The notes: generated from the letters alone by a model not told the origin. A DNA stretch of 64,000 nucleotides from Luteimonas deserti (GCF_013425765.1 NZ_JACCJZ010000020.1:62001-126000); one strand, 5' to 3'; positions 19,244-30,559 are shown, counted from the stretch's first letter. Translations and numbers: made by a program.

Positions 19244-20410
19244 ATGATCACGCACGATCCTGCGAACGCCGATATCGCGCGTTTCCTCAAACGCCTGCAG
19301 TGGGGCCTGATCTTTTTCGCGGCCGGCTGGGTGATCTGGCTGCTGGGGCCGGTGTTGACGCCGTTCGTGCTGGCCGCACTGCTGGGCTGGCTCGGCGACC
19401 CGATGGTGGATCGGCTGGAACGCCGCGGTCGCTCGCGCGCGGTCGCCGTGACCCTGGTGTTCCTGCTGATGAGCCTGCTGGTCGCGCTGGTGCTGATCAT
19501 CCTGGTCCCGATGATCGAGCGGCAGATCGTGACTCTGATCGACAGCCTTCCCGAGTACCGCGACTGGCTCATCGGTACCGCACTGCCGTGGGTCGAACAG
19601 CGCACCGGCTACGAGGTGGTGTCCTGGCTCGACACCGAGCGGCTGATCGAGCTGATCCGCGGTCACTGGCAGCAGGCCGGCGGTGTCGCGGCGACGGTGC
19701 TCGCCTACGTGTCGCGCTCGGGCTTCGCGATCCTCGCGCTGATCATCAACCTGGTGCTGGTGCCGATCCTCGCGTTCTACTTCATGCGCGACTGGGACCT
19801 GCTGGTCGAGCGCTGCGCATCGCTGGTGCCGCGCGACCACATCGCCACCGCGACGCGTCTCGCGCGTGAGACCAGCGAATCGCTTGGCGGGTTCCTGCGC
19901 GGGCAGTTCCTGGTCATGCTCGGCCAGGGCGCCATCTACGCCGTCGGCATGTCGCTGGTGGGGCTGCGCCTGGGCCTGTTGATCGGCATGATCGCCGGCC
20001 TGATCAGCTTCATTCCGTATCTCGGCGCGACGGTCGGCATCGCGCTGGCGCTGATCGCCGCCATCGTCCAGGCGCAGGGCTTCGACTGGCAGCTGCTGAT
20101 CCTGATCGGGGTGGTCTTCACTGTCGGCCAGCTGGTCGAGAGTTATGTGCTGACCCCGCGCCTGGTCGGCGACCGCATCGGCCTTCACCCGGTGGCGGTC
20201 ATCTTCGCAGTGCTGGCCGGTGGCCAGTTGTTCGGCTTCCTGGGCATGCTGCTGGCGCTGCCGGTCGCGGCGGTGGGCAATGTCCTGCTGCGTTACGCGC
20301 ACGAGCGTTATACCCACAGCCGGCTCTACGAGGGCGACAGGCCGGCGATCGAGCTGGGGGGGCGCGCGCTCGTGCTGCCGCCCGAGCACAGGGACGAGGC
20401 CGGCGGCTGA
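19244..20410 (+). CDS. AI-2E family transporter (PerM-type permease)
   Basis: A 388-residue membrane protein of the AI-2 exporter/PerM family, with about eight transmembrane segments. Paired N-terminal helices (LIFFAAGWVIWLLGPVLTPFVLAALLGWLGDPMVDRLERRG), the long periplasmic or cytosolic central region and the conserved C-terminal GFLGMLLALPVAAVGNVLLRYA are visible, with SFIPYLGATVGIALALI in between. Family members have been linked to efflux of signal molecules, ions or cell-wall factors, so the substrate here is unknown. It lies 5 bp upstream of hda. Confidence 0.9.
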   Translation: MITHDPANADIARFLKRLQWGLIFFAAGWVIWLLGPVLTPFVLAALLGWLGDPMVDRLERRGRSRAVAVTLVFLLMSLLVALVLIILVPMIERQIVTLIDSLPEYRDWLIGTALPWVEQRTGYEVVSWLDTERLIELIRGHWQQAGGVAATVLAYVSRSGFAILALIINLVLVPILAFYFMRDWDLLVERCASLVPRDHIATATRLARETSESLGGFLRGQFLVMLGQGAIYAVGMSLVGLRLGLLIGMIAGLISFIPYLGATVGIALALIAAIVQAQGFDWQLLILIGVVFTVGQLVESYVLTPRLVGDRIGLHPVAVIFAVLAGGQLFGFLGMLLALPVAAVGNVLLRYAHERYTHSRLYEGDRPAIELGGRALVLPPEHRDEAGG

Positions 20411-20415
20411 GCCGG

Positions 20416-21132
20416 ATGGCCGTGTCGTCCCCGCAACTTCCGCTGGCCCTGCGGTATCCGCCCGACCAGCGACTGGACACCTTCGTCACCGCCGATCCCG
20501 CGGTCCTGGCCCAGCTGCGCGACGTGGCCCTGGGCGGCCCGCGGCGCGCGCTGTACGTCGCGGGCGGCGCCGGTACCGGGAAGACCCATCTCGCGATCGC
20601 GCTGTGCGCCGAGGCCGAACGGCTCGGACGGCGGGCGGCTTACCTGCCGGTGCGGGCGGCTCTGGGCCGGCTTGCCGACGCCGCCCAGGCGGTGCACGGC
20701 GCCGATCTGATCGCCGTCGACGGTGTCGAGCTCCTGGCCGGCCATCGCGGGGAAGAGATCGCGCTGTTCGACCTGCACAACCGCGCCCACGACGCGGGAC
20801 GGAGCGTGCTCTATACGGGCGCCGGCTGGCCGGATGCGCTCGACCTTCAGCTACCCGATCTGCGTTCGCGCCTGGCCCAGGCGGCCCGGATCGCATTGCC
20901 CTTGCTCGACGACGCCGGACGTCACGAGCTGCTGCGCCTGCGTGCGATCCGGCGCGGGCTGCAGGTGGATGCCGCGACCATCGACTGGCTGCTGCGTCGA
21001 GCCGACCGTGACCTGCCTGCACTGACCGCCTTGCTCGATCGCCTCGACCGCGCGTCGCTGGCATCGCAGCGTCGTCTCACCGTGCCGTTCGTGCGTCAGG
21101 TGCTCGCCGACGACGTCGGCCCGGGGCCTTGA
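20416..21132 (+). CDS. hda: DnaA regulatory inactivator Hda
   Basis: A 238-residue DnaA-like AAA+ protein without the DNA-binding domain. Motifs: [17 protein letters not shown] at the N terminus (the clamp-binding element of the family), Walker [12 protein letters not shown] near residue 55, and the sensor region [25 protein letters not shown]. Hda bound to the DNA clamp stimulates DnaA-ATP hydrolysis after initiation. The Walker B/arginine-finger positions look degenerate, as in other Xanthomonad copies. The 3' end overlaps the convergent murU gene by 37 bp. Confidence 0.92.
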   Translation: MAVSSPQLPLALRYPPDQRLDTFVTADPAVLAQLRDVALGGPRRALYVAGGAGTGKTHLAIALCAEAERLGRRAAYLPVRAALGRLADAAQAVHGADLIAVDGVELLAGHRGEEIALFDLHNRAHDAGRSVLYTGAGWPDALDLQLPDLRSRLAQAARIALPLLDDAGRHELLRLRAIRRGLQVDAATIDWLLRRADRDLPALTALLDRLDRASLASQRRLTVPFVRQVLADDVGPGP

Positions 21133-21839
21133 GCGGCCCAGCCCGCGCGCAATCGGGCGTCGAGCTCGGCCAAGCGTTCCGGCGTGCCCACATCGGTCCA
21201 GACTCCGCGGTGGTGCTCGCCGCCCACCCGGTCGCCGGACATCGCAGCCCGGAGGATCGCGGCGAGCTTGAACCGCGGCGGCGTGTCGTCCGCGCCCGGC
21301 GCTGCACCGATCACCTCACGCCAGCCCGACAACAGCGAGGGCCGGTAGACACCGATACCGGCGAACGTGAGCCGTGTGTCGCCCGAGTCGCGCACGCGGC
21401 TCCCGGCCAGTTCGAAATCTCCGCCGGGGTGATGCGGGGGATTGTCGACCAGCACCAGATGCGCTTCGCCGTCGGGTTCGGAAGGCAGACGGGCCAGGTC
21501 GTAATCGGACCACACGTCGCCGCTGATGCCGATGAAGGGCGTATCGCCCAGCAGGGGCAGGGCGTGCAGCATGCCGCCGCCGGTCTCGAGCGGCGTATCG
21601 CCCTCCATCACATAGTGCAGCCGCAGGCCGAATGCGGATCCGTCCCCCAGCACCGGCGCGAAACGTTCGGCCAGCCACGACACGTTGATCACGACGTCGA
21701 CGACCCCGCGCGACGCGAGCCGCGCGAGGTGCCAGGCGATCAACGGCTTGCCGCCGGCGACGAGCAGGGGCTTGGGCGTATGCGCGGTCAGCGGGCGCAT
21801 CCGCTCGCCGCGTCCCGCGGCGAAGATCATCGCGCGCAT
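21096..21839 (-). CDS. murU: N-acetylmuramate 1-phosphate uridylyltransferase MurU
   Basis: A 247-residue sugar nucleotidyltransferase. The motif [23 protein letters not shown] is the nucleotide-binding signature, and the [16 protein letters not shown] acidic region ([17 protein letters not shown]) supplies metal ligands. In Pseudomonas MurU makes UDP-MurNAc from recycled MurNAc-1-phosphate, bypassing MurA and fosfomycin. Its usual partner, the kinase AmgK, is not adjacent here (the upstream gene is divergent cysD), so the call rests on sequence. It converges on, and overlaps, hda. Confidence 0.8.
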   Translation of the reverse strand: MRAMIFAAGRGERMRPLTAHTPKPLLVAGGKPLIAWHLARLASRGVVDVVINVSWLAERFAPVLGDGSAFGLRLHYVMEGDTPLETGGGMLHALPLLGDTPFIGISGDVWSDYDLARLPSEPDGEAHLVLVDNPPHHPGGDFELAGSRVRDSGDTRLTFAGIGVYRPSLLSGWREVIGAAPGADDTPPRFKLAAILRAAMSGDRVGGEHHRGVWTDVGTPERLAELDARLRAGWAAQGPGPTSSAST

Positions 21840-22006
21840 CGGTTCATTCTCAGCGGGGTTGACTGACTGGATTTGGAGTGGCTGCAGCCCGACGAGATTA
21901 AACCGTCGTCGTCACGATGTCGCTCCATCGGCGTCATCTCCGGCCGCGGCGCGGCACCCGCCGCGGCTACAATGCGACCCGTGAATCCGAGTCCGCTGGC
22001 CCCGAC

Positions 22007-22918
22007 ATGACCCTGCCTTCCCTGGCTGCCGATCTCGATCGACTGGAAGCCGAGAGTATCCACATCCTCCGGGAAGTCGCTGCCGAGTGCAGGAATCCGG
22101 TCATGCTGTATTCGATCGGGAAGGACAGCTCGGTGCTGCTCCATCTCCTGCTCAAGGCATTCGCGCCCGGTCGGCCGACCATTCCGCTTCTGCATGTGGA
22201 CACCACCTGGAAGTTCCGCGAGATGATCGCGTTCCGCGACCGGCGGGCGGCGGAGTCGGGTGTCGACCTGCGGGTGCACATCAATGCGGACGGCGTGCGC
22301 GACGGGGTCGGTCCACTGACGCATGGCGCCACGGTGCACACCGAGATCATGAAGACGCAGGCCCTGAAGCAGGCACTCGAGGCGGGGCGATACGACGCGG
22401 CGATCGGCGGCGCCCGCCGGGACGAAGAAAAATCCCGTGCGAAGGAGCGCATCTTCTCGTTCCGCGATGCGCAGCATCGCTGGGACCCGCGGCGCCAGCG
22501 CCCGGAAGTCTGGAACCTCTACAACGCCCGGGTGGGCGCCGGCGAGAGCGTCCGGGTGTTTCCGATCTCCAACTGGACGGAGCTGGACGTCTGGCGCTAC
22601 ATCCGGCGCGAGGGGATTCCTGTGGTGCCGCTGTACTTCGCAGCCGAACGCCCGGTGATCGCGCGGGGCGGAACTCTGCTGATGGTCGACGATGACCGGC
22701 TCGAGCCTGCCCCGGGCGAACATGTGGAGTTCCGGCGCGTGCGGTTCCGGACGCTGGGATGCTACCCGCTGACGGGCGCTGTCGAATCGGATGCGTCCGA
22801 CCTCGATGCGATCATTGCGGAGATGGAAGCGGGCAGCATGTCCGAACGCGCGGGCCGGCTGATCGACCATGCGGATGGAGATTCGATGGAGAAGAAGAAG
22901 CGCGAGGGTTACTTCTGA
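22007..22918 (+). CDS. cysD: Sulfate adenylyltransferase subunit 2 CysD
   Basis: A 303-residue ATP-pyrophosphatase subunit of ATP sulfurylase. The PP-loop is visible as [19 protein letters not shown], followed by [16 protein letters not shown] and [20 protein letters not shown], and the typical acidic/basic C terminus ending [10 protein letters not shown]. It makes adenosine phosphosulfate with CysN. The ATG at 22007 gives the family N terminus ([20 protein letters not shown]). A TACAAT -10-like box lies at 21968-21973 with no clear -35. It overlaps cysNC by one base (TGATG). Confidence 0.96.
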   Translation: MTLPSLAADLDRLEAESIHILREVAAECRNPVMLYSIGKDSSVLLHLLLKAFAPGRPTIPLLHVDTTWKFREMIAFRDRRAAESGVDLRVHINADGVRDGVGPLTHGATVHTEIMKTQALKQALEAGRYDAAIGGARRDEEKSRAKERIFSFRDAQHRWDPRRQRPEVWNLYNARVGAGESVRVFPISNWTELDVWRYIRREGIPVVPLYFAAERPVIARGGTLLMVDDDRLEPAPGEHVEFRRVRFRTLGCYPLTGAVESDASDLDAIIAEMEAGSMSERAGRLIDHADGDSMEKKKREGYF

Positions 22919-24756
22919 TGGGCCGATCCATGCGCCGCGGCCTTCTGCGGGTGATGGCCTGCGGCAGTGTCGACGACGGCAAGAGCACTTTGATCGGCCG
23001 GCTCCTGCACGAAGCCGGTCGCGTGCCGGATGACGAGCGGGCCGCACTGGCGCGCGCGAGCGCGAGTCACGGGACGCGGGGCGGCGAGATCGACTACGCA
23101 CTGCTGCTCGATGGGCTCGATGCGGAGCGCGAACAGGGCATCACGATCGACGTCGCGTGGCGACATCTGCAAACGGCGCACCGCCGGTTCCTGATCGCGG
23201 ACTGCCCGGGGCACGTCCAGTACACACGGAACATGGCGACAGGCGCGTCCACGGCCGACGTTGCGATCCTGCTCGTGGATGCGAAGAAAGGACTCTCGCC
23301 GCAGACCTTCCGCCATACGGCCATCGCCTCCCTGTTCGGCGTCCGTCATGTGTTGCTGGCCGTCAACAAGATCGACCGCGTCGGCTACGAGCGCGAGGCC
23401 TTCGAGGCCATCGTGGGCCGGTATCGCCTTCACGCCGAACGGATGGGAATGCTGGATGTCACCGCGGTTCCGATCGCCGCCGCACATGGCGAGAACGTGG
23501 CCACCCGGTCGTCCATGATGGACTGGTATGAAGGACCGACCGTACTCGAGTACCTGGAGACCGTCGAACTCGCCGCTCGGGTCGCGAGGCCCGCGCGACT
23601 TCCATTGCAGTCCGTACTCCGCGGCCCGGACGGTGCCCGCTGGCTGACCGGCACGCTGTGCGGCGGCCCTCTCTGCGCCGGCGATGCGGTGCGGGTGGAG
23701 CCGGCGGGGATGGCCACGAAGGTGGCCGAGATCCGTGTCGGAGAGCGCATCCTGCAATCGGCTGCCCCGGGGGATGCGGTGGTCGTGCGTCTGGCCGACG
23801 ATGTCGATGCAGGGCGCGGCGACGTGCTGTCGCGCGCCGATGCGCCGCTGCAGCACAGCGACCAGATCGCCGCGGATCTCCTGTGGTTCGACGAGCGTCC
23901 GCTGGTCCCGGGGCGTGCGTATCAGCTGAAACTCGGCGCGCGCACGGTGGGCGCGCGCATCTCGGAACTGAAGCACCGACTGGATCCGGAGAGCCTGCAG
24001 CCGTTGGCGGCCAAACAGCTCGAGGTCAACGAGATCGGCTCGGTGATCGTGAGTCTGGATGCGGCCACCGCCTTTGCGCCGTATTCCGAGGAACCGGCGC
24101 TGGGCGGCTTCATCCTGATCGACGTCGCCGACAGAGCTACCGTCGCCTGCGGGATGCTCAGGCATGGACTGCGGCGCGCCGACAACATCCATTGGCAGTC
24201 GCTCGACATCGATCGCAGCATTCGCGCCGCGATGAAGGGCCAGCAACCCAGATGCATCTGGTTCACCGGCCTGTCCGGCGCCGGCAAATCGACGATCGCC
24301 AATCTGGTCGAGAAGGCGCTGCACGCGCGCGGCCGTCACACCTACCTGCTCGATGGCGACAACGTCCGCCATGGGCTCTGCCGCGATCTGGGCTTCACCG
24401 ACCGGGACCGCGTGGAGAATCTCCGGCGTGTCGCGGAAGTCGCCAGGCTCATGACCGACGCCGGATTGATCGTCCTGGTCAGCTTCATTTCGCCGTTCCG
24501 GGCCGAACGCCAGGCCGCGCGCGCGCTGTTCCAGGTCGACGAGTTCGTCGAGGTCTTCGTCGACACGCCCATCGAGGTCGCGGAGCGTCGCGATCCGAAG
24601 GGGCTGTACGCCAAAGCGAGGCGCGGTGAGCTGCCCAACTTCACCGGGATCGACTCCGCCTACGAGGCGCCGGAGGATGCCGAGCTCGTGCTGGACACGA
24701 CCAGCGCCTCCGCCGAGGCATTGGCCACCCGGGTGGTGGCGACGCTATTCGACTGA
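22918..24756 (+). CDS. cysNC: Bifunctional sulfate adenylyltransferase subunit 1 / APS kinase CysNC
   Basis: A 612-residue fusion. Residues about 10-430 are CysN, an EF-Tu-like GTPase with GSVDDGKST (G1, about 16-24), ADCPGHVQY (G3) and VNKIDRVG (G4); it drives ATP sulfurylation. Residues about 440-612 are APS kinase CysC with a P-loop [12 protein letters not shown] and the family motifs [18 protein letters not shown] and DPKGLYAKA. The product is PAPS for sulfate reduction or sulfotransferases. No cysH, cysI, cysJ or sulfotransferase gene is adjacent, so the destination of the PAPS is open. Confidence 0.95.
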   Translation: MGRSMRRGLLRVMACGSVDDGKSTLIGRLLHEAGRVPDDERAALARASASHGTRGGEIDYALLLDGLDAEREQGITIDVAWRHLQTAHRRFLIADCPGHVQYTRNMATGASTADVAILLVDAKKGLSPQTFRHTAIASLFGVRHVLLAVNKIDRVGYEREAFEAIVGRYRLHAERMGMLDVTAVPIAAAHGENVATRSSMMDWYEGPTVLEYLETVELAARVARPARLPLQSVLRGPDGARWLTGTLCGGPLCAGDAVRVEPAGMATKVAEIRVGERILQSAAPGDAVVVRLADDVDAGRGDVLSRADAPLQHSDQIAADLLWFDERPLVPGRAYQLKLGARTVGARISELKHRLDPESLQPLAAKQLEVNEIGSVIVSLDAATAFAPYSEEPALGGFILIDVADRATVACGMLRHGLRRADNIHWQSLDIDRSIRAAMKGQQPRCIWFTGLSGAGKSTIANLVEKALHARGRHTYLLDGDNVRHGLCRDLGFTDRDRVENLRRVAEVARLMTDAGLIVLVSFISPFRAERQAARALFQVDEFVEVFVDTPIEVAERRDPKGLYAKARRGELPNFTGIDSAYEAPEDAELVLDTTSASAEALATRVVATLFD

Positions 24757-24808
24757 CGGGGCCGGGCGCGGTCCCCGACATCGGGTGCGCGCACGGCCCG
24801 GGAGCGTC

Positions 24809-26329
<1,521 letters not shown>

Positions 26330-26376
26330 GGGGGCTCCTCGACGACGGACGCAGCATTCTAACGTGTACACCCGGT

Positions 26377-26390
26377 TAGGAATTTTCCTA
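26377..26390. promoter_or_regulatory. Palindromic site upstream of comEA/M20 dipeptidase
   Basis: TAGGAA and TTCCTA arms separated by two T residues form a compact inverted repeat in the divergent spacer between the dipeptidase and comEA. The symmetry and AT-rich composition stand out from the GC-rich surroundings and fit a protein-binding operator. No regulator is identified from this window. Confidence 0.4.
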
Positions 26391-26534
26391 CAAGGGTTCG
26401 GGCTTTTACCCGGCTTCTGTCCAGTGGCCGCCCGGATAGGCTAGGTCCCTGGCGTTGGGAAGACTGGCATTCCGGCAGGGACGATTCGATCGTCAGTCGG
26501 GAAAGGAATCCACCCAAAGCCAAGGAGTCTGGTC

Positions 26535-26909
26535 ATGAAATCGCTCACCGCGTTCATCGCGTCGCTGTGCCTGTCGCTCGTTCTTGCGGGGTCCGCGTTC
26601 GCCTCGGGATCAGGGGAAAAAGTCAACGTCAACACCGCCGACGCCGCCACGCTGGCCCGGGTGCTGCACAACGTGGGCCAGGCGAAGGCCGAGGCCATCG
26701 TCGCGCATCGCCAGGAGAACGGGCCCTTCCGCAGCATCGAACAGCTCGCGACAGTCAAAGGCATCGGTCTGCGTACGGTCGAGGCCAACCGCGAGCGGAT
26801 CGACCTGGGCGCGACCGCGGCCCGTCCGGCCACGGCGGCAAGGCCGGCCGCCGCGGCACCGAGAACACCCGCTGCTGCCACAGCCAGCAAGGGCGCACCG
26901 CAGCGCTGA
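26535..26909 (+). CDS. comEA: ComEA-like helix-hairpin-helix DNA-binding protein
   Basis: A 124-residue exported protein: a signal peptide (SLCLSLVLAGSAFASG) followed by the ComEA double helix-hairpin-helix (KVNVNTADAATLARVLHNVGQAKAEAIVAHRQENGPFRSIEQLATVKGIGLRTVEANRERI), then an alanine/proline-rich C-terminal tail. ComEA binds DNA in the periplasm during natural transformation. It is a single-gene unit with a good ribosome binding site (AAGGAG, 9 bp upstream). No comEC/comF partner is in the window, so transformation ability cannot be judged here. Confidence 0.9.
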   Translation: MKSLTAFIASLCLSLVLAGSAFASGSGEKVNVNTADAATLARVLHNVGQAKAEAIVAHRQENGPFRSIEQLATVKGIGLRTVEANRERIDLGATAARPATAARPAAAAPRTPAAATASKGAPQR

Positions 26910-27018
26910 GCTGCGTATGGATCCACCGCTCGATACCACCGGCACAGGATGGCCGGGGTCATTGGGGAGCAGGGACGCTCGTAGGACGCGGCAGGAAGCT
27001 GCTTACAGGGAAGTAATC

Positions 27019-27053
27019 GTCGCCCGTCCCGCATCGGATGCGAGACGGGCGAC
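27019..27053. terminator. Long hairpin downstream of comEA
   Basis: Ten-base-pair arms (GTCGCCCGTC / GACGGGCGAC) flank an inner five-base-pair stem (CGCAT / ATGCG) with a CGG loop, and the sequence after it reads CTTCGTTC. It lies about 110 bp past comEA and 90 bp before hutD. It is most simply a terminator that isolates the two genes. Confidence 0.6.
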
Positions 27054-27143
27054 CTTCGTTCGGGCCCACGCGAGACGGTCGATCGCTGGTTCCGCGCACG
27101 CATGGTCTCGCGGCGCGCCCTGTGCTGTGGCTAGACTCCCGGC

Positions 27144-27755
27144 ATGACACAGGCCCTGGTGGAATTGATTCCCGCGCATGTCTACCGCCGGGTGCGCTGG
27201 CAGAACGGGCGCGGCTGGACGCGCGAGATCGCGACGGCTTCCACCCGGGGCGAGCCCGGCCGGGACGGCTGGTCCTGGCGTGTGTCGATCGCCGAGATCG
27301 AAGAGGACGGTCCCTTCTCGCTGTATTCCGGTCTCGAGCGGGAGTGCATTCTGCTGCGCGGCGAGGGCTTCGCGCTCGAGAGCGAGGGCGAGGGCGAGGA
27401 CTCGCGCGTCCTGCGGCCACCCTTCGGCCGCCTGCGTTTCCCCGGGGACGTGCCGGTCGCCGCGTCGCTGCTGGACGGGCGTGTCGAGGTCTTCAATCTG
27501 ATGTGGCGACCGGATGCGGTCGAGACCGCCAGCTGGCATCGTCCCCTGGTCGGTGCGATGTTCGTGTTCGTGGACCCGGGCAGTTGCTGGATCGTCCATG
27601 TGCTGGCCGGGACCGCCCAGGTGAACGACCACCCCGGGCCTGCCGTTCTGGATACAGGTGATACGGCGCTGCTGCATGCGGGCGATCGTCGTGCGCGTCA
27701 CGGCATCGAGGGCGGTGGCGAGCTGCTGCTGATCCGCATCGATCCGCTGCGCTGA
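27144..27755 (+). CDS. hutD: HutD family protein
   Basis: A 203-residue HutD/Ves-like cupin-type protein. The start MTQALVELIPAHVYRRVRWQNGRGWTREIA and the pattern WSWRVSIAEIEEDGPFSLYSGLERECILLRGEG are typical. HutD family members are suggested to limit histidine-utilisation operon activity, perhaps by binding a pathway intermediate. No hut genes are adjacent, so this copy is an orphan. Both neighbours are separated from it by hairpins, and it is convergent with the TonB-dependent receptor. Confidence 0.82.
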   Translation: MTQALVELIPAHVYRRVRWQNGRGWTREIATASTRGEPGRDGWSWRVSIAEIEEDGPFSLYSGLERECILLRGEGFALESEGEGEDSRVLRPPFGRLRFPGDVPVAASLLDGRVEVFNLMWRPDAVETASWHRPLVGAMFVFVDPGSCWIVHVLAGTAQVNDHPGPAVLDTGDTALLHAGDRRARHGIEGGGELLLIRIDPLR

Positions 27756-27818
27756 CGCGCGTGCCGTCCGTCGCGCGCATCGGGACCGGCTGCAAGGGAC
27801 CATCCACCCAGGACGCGA

Positions 27819-27836
27819 TGCCCGGCGCGCCGGGCA
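27819..27836. other. Perfect 18-bp palindrome between convergent genes
   Basis: The sequence TGCCCGGCGCGCCGGGCA is identical on both strands. It lies in the roughly 100-bp gap between hutD and the TonB-dependent receptor, the usual place for a bidirectional terminator, but it has no U-tract. A cruciform or terminator role is possible. Confidence 0.4.
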
Positions 27837-27854
27837 CCGCAGGGACGGGTCCGC

Positions 27855-30200
27855 TCAGAACCCGATGTTGAGCGACGCCCAATAGCTCCGCGACTTGTCC
27901 TTGTTGTTGTAATCGTCGAGGTAGATCGGGGTGAATGTGCCGTCGGGGTTGGCGGTGAAACTCGTCTGGAAACTCGTGAAGTCCTCGTCGAGCAGGTTGT
28001 TCACCCGCAGTGCCAACGATATGGACTCGTTGAAGCGGTAGCGGGCGCCCAGGTGCAGCACGTTGTAGTGCTTGAAGTACAGCAGGTTGCCGTCAGCGTC
28101 GACCGCATTGCGAAAACGCTTGGAGCGGGACTCGCCGATGAGCTGGAGGCTCAGCTGCTCGGTCACCGACCAGTCCAGGGTGGCATTGGCCATGTGCCGT
28201 GCGGTCTGCGCGAGTGGGCGCCCGGCATTGGGGCCCGTGATCTGTTCGCTGTCGGTGTAGGTGTAGTTCGCGCGCAACGAGAGCGGTTCGAGAATGCTGT
28301 ACCGTCCCGCGACTTCCAGGCCGCGGATCCGGGCCTCGTCGATGTTGATCCGCTGCGCATACGTGCCGTAGCCCAGCAGGCCGAATTCGCCGAAGTTCAC
28401 GCACGGGCGCACGCCGCCGGTCTGTTCGCAGCTGCGGGTGACCTCTCCGCTGTCGATCTTGTCCTTGAAGTCGTTGCGGAACGCGGTGACGTTGAAGTTG
28501 TGGGCGCCGTCGAGGGCGTTCCAGTACAGCGCGATCTCGCTGTTGACGCTGGTTTCCGGCTGCAGGTCGGGATTGCCGACGAAGGGAATCGTGCCCTGCG
28601 CACCGAACCCGTTGATGCCGTCGTACAGGTCGGTGGTGCGTGGAGTCTTGTAGCCCGTGGACACGCCGCCCTTGAGCGTCCAGGTCGGCGAGAGGTCGTA
28701 GACCGCATATGCGCGCGGGCTGAGGTGGCTGCCGAACCGGTTGTGGTCGTCGTGGCGCAGACCGAAGGTGAGTGTCAGAGCATCGACAGGGGTCCAGTTG
28801 TCCTCGGCGAACACCGCCCACATGCGATGGGTCTCGACGGTGCCGTTGCCGAAATCGCCGCGCTCCATGCCGAATATTCCATCCTCGAGCTCACCGTCGA
28901 TCAGCTGGCCTCCGACGACGAAATGATGGCTGCCGGCCATGTCCGCGACCGGAACATCCAGCTTGGCATCGAGCGTGTACTGGCGGCTCTCCATCGTGCG
29001 CTTGGGGCGAGGCAGGAACAGGTCTTCGGCGATGGCCCGGCGCCGCGCGACGCTCAGACCCGCGTACGGGCCGGTGCCCTGGAAGACCTGCCGATGCAGC
29101 AGGCGCTCTCCGACGGTGAAGGGGAGCGTACGTCCATCGTTCGACGATTCGATATGCGCGAGCGACACCAGGCTGTTGCCGAAACTCCAATGGCCCTGGT
29201 GGGCGATGGACCACTGGTCGCGCGTGAATTTCTGGTCGGCGATGTAACCCACCTGCGGTGTGGCGCGCCAGATGCCTGCGATGCCGTCCACCGTGCCCAG
29301 CGGATAGGCGAGCGTGCCGAGATTGTTGACGAACGGCGTGTTGTCGTAAGCCTGCCTGGAGCGGTCGTAGTCGAATACGACGCTCTGGTCGGCGGTGGGC
29401 GTCCAGCTCAGCGCCAGGCCGGCAGAGCGGTTGACGTTGTCGACGGTCTTGCCGCCGCCGCCGAAGCCGAGAACCCGCTCGTGGGTGCGCCCCGAGGGAT
29501 CCCGGATGATCTCGTAGTCGGGCGTCGACGCACGCCGCTCGTAGCGCGCGCCGCGCAGGGCCAGGCCGAGGACGTCGGGAATCAGCGGGCCCGTGAGTGC
29601 GAAGTCGATGGTCGAGTCGTCGCCGAAATCGCTGTTGTCGGGCGCGTTGTGACCCAGCGTGGCCGAGCCGTACCAACGATCGGAGACCTTGCGCGTGATG
29701 ATGTTGATCACGCCGCCCAGCGCATCCGCGCCATACAGCGTCGAGGCGGGCCCGCGGATCACCTCGATGCGCTCGATCATGTCGAGCGGCGGGATATGGT
29801 TGAACTGGTTGCCGCCGAAGCTGTTGGGATAGATGTCGCCGTGGTTGTTCTGGCGACGGCCGTCGATGAGCACCAGCGTGTAGTCGGCGCCCATGCCGCG
29901 CAGGCTGATGGTGCGTTGGCCGGTCTTGTCCGAGGTTTCGCCGACGTCGACGCCTTCGAGATCGCGGACCGCGTCGATGAGCGTCGTATAGGGGCGCGTG
30001 CGGAGTTCTTCGCGCGTGATGATGGAGATGCTCGCCGGCGCATCCGTGAGCTTCTGCTCGAAGCCGGCCGCAGTCACGACCACGGTGTCGAAATCGGTGG
30101 GACCGGGGGCGGTCAGGGTCTCGGCCTGGGCCTGTCCGGCGATCAGGCCGAAGAGGGCGGTGGAGAGCAGCGAGCGTCGAACCATGCGGGTGGCGATCAT
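27855..30200 (-). CDS. TonB-dependent outer-membrane receptor
   Basis: A 781-residue receptor of the ferric-siderophore/colicin I receptor type. The signal peptide ends around AQA, followed by a TonB-box-like segment (FDTVVVTAAGF), a plug domain (ISIITREELRTRPYTTLIDAVRDLEGVDV, IERIEVIRGPASTLYGADALGGVINIITRK) and a beta-barrel ending in an aromatic residue (YWASLNIGF). The plug pattern resembles CirA/FepA-type catecholate receptors, but the ligand cannot be read from the sequence. A Fur-box-like site lies 128 bp upstream. It stands alone without TonB/ExbBD, siderophore genes or a periplasmic binding protein. Confidence 0.92.
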   Translation of the reverse strand: MIATRMVRRSLLSTALFGLIAGQAQAETLTAPGPTDFDTVVVTAAGFEQKLTDAPASISIITREELRTRPYTTLIDAVRDLEGVDVGETSDKTGQRTISLRGMGADYTLVLIDGRRQNNHGDIYPNSFGGNQFNHIPPLDMIERIEVIRGPASTLYGADALGGVINIITRKVSDRWYGSATLGHNAPDNSDFGDDSTIDFALTGPLIPDVLGLALRGARYERRASTPDYEIIRDPSGRTHERVLGFGGGGKTVDNVNRSAGLALSWTPTADQSVVFDYDRSRQAYDNTPFVNNLGTLAYPLGTVDGIAGIWRATPQVGYIADQKFTRDQWSIAHQGHWSFGNSLVSLAHIESSNDGRTLPFTVGERLLHRQVFQGTGPYAGLSVARRRAIAEDLFLPRPKRTMESRQYTLDAKLDVPVADMAGSHHFVVGGQLIDGELEDGIFGMERGDFGNGTVETHRMWAVFAEDNWTPVDALTLTFGLRHDDHNRFGSHLSPRAYAVYDLSPTWTLKGGVSTGYKTPRTTDLYDGINGFGAQGTIPFVGNPDLQPETSVNSEIALYWNALDGAHNFNVTAFRNDFKDKIDSGEVTRSCEQTGGVRPCVNFGEFGLLGYGTYAQRINIDEARIRGLEVAGRYSILEPLSLRANYTYTDSEQITGPNAGRPLAQTARHMANATLDWSVTEQLSLQLIGESRSKRFRNAVDADGNLLYFKHYNVLHLGARYRFNESISLALRVNNLLDEDFTSFQTSFTANPDGTFTPIYLDDYNNKDKSRSYWASLNIGF

Positions 30201-30559
30201 CGGGATCCGGTGCGGGGTTGGCGCGGCGTAGCGGCGGCTGGCCTGCGATGGGTCAAGGACGGAGCGCGGCGCGCGTCGGAAGCAGTCGTCTCATCCGCCA
30301 GGCCGCGCCGGGCCAAGCCGCATTCTAATTGAGAATAGTTCTCGTGAGCAAACGCGAACGTGTTCCGTTCCCGGACGCCGAGCGCCTCCGCGGTGGGCTC
30401 GCGAGCGCGCCAGAGGGCTCTGCCGTGCGTGTCGGGAACGCGCAGCCCAGGCCGACCCGAACACGTCGCGTGCGCGCGGCACCCCGGTACCCGTATAGGC
30501 CTCGTGATACGCGACAGGACGTCTCGCCAGCCAGGTCGCGTGGCGTGTCGGGGGGTGGA
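30201..30559. other. Spacer upstream of the TonB-dependent receptor
   Basis: This 359-bp spacer separates the receptor gene from the end of the suf operon. Apart from the Fur-box-like site at 30328-30346 I see no gene or RNA. Reading frames here have no homology or ribosome binding site. The 3' end of the suf operon lacks a clear U-tract hairpin. Confidence 0.5.
30328..30346. promoter_or_regulatory. Fur-box-like operator
   Basis: The 19-bp site contains GAGAATAGTTCTC (30331-30343), a perfect five-base inverted repeat around TAG that matches the NATGAGAATNNTTCTCATN-like Fur consensus of xanthomonads. It lies upstream of the TonB-dependent receptor, which would be repressed when iron is sufficient. 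An additional overlapping ATTCTAATTGAGAAT element extends it to the left. Confidence 0.7.

Noticed and set aside
27756..27854. Palindrome as a phage attachment site
   Set aside because: No integrase or tRNA is near; the location between convergent genes fits a terminator-like structure.
28053..30332. 759-codon plus-strand frame opposite the TonB-dependent receptor
   Set aside because: It is the reverse-complement shadow of the barrel and plug; the receptor has a signal peptide and TonB-box on the minus strand.
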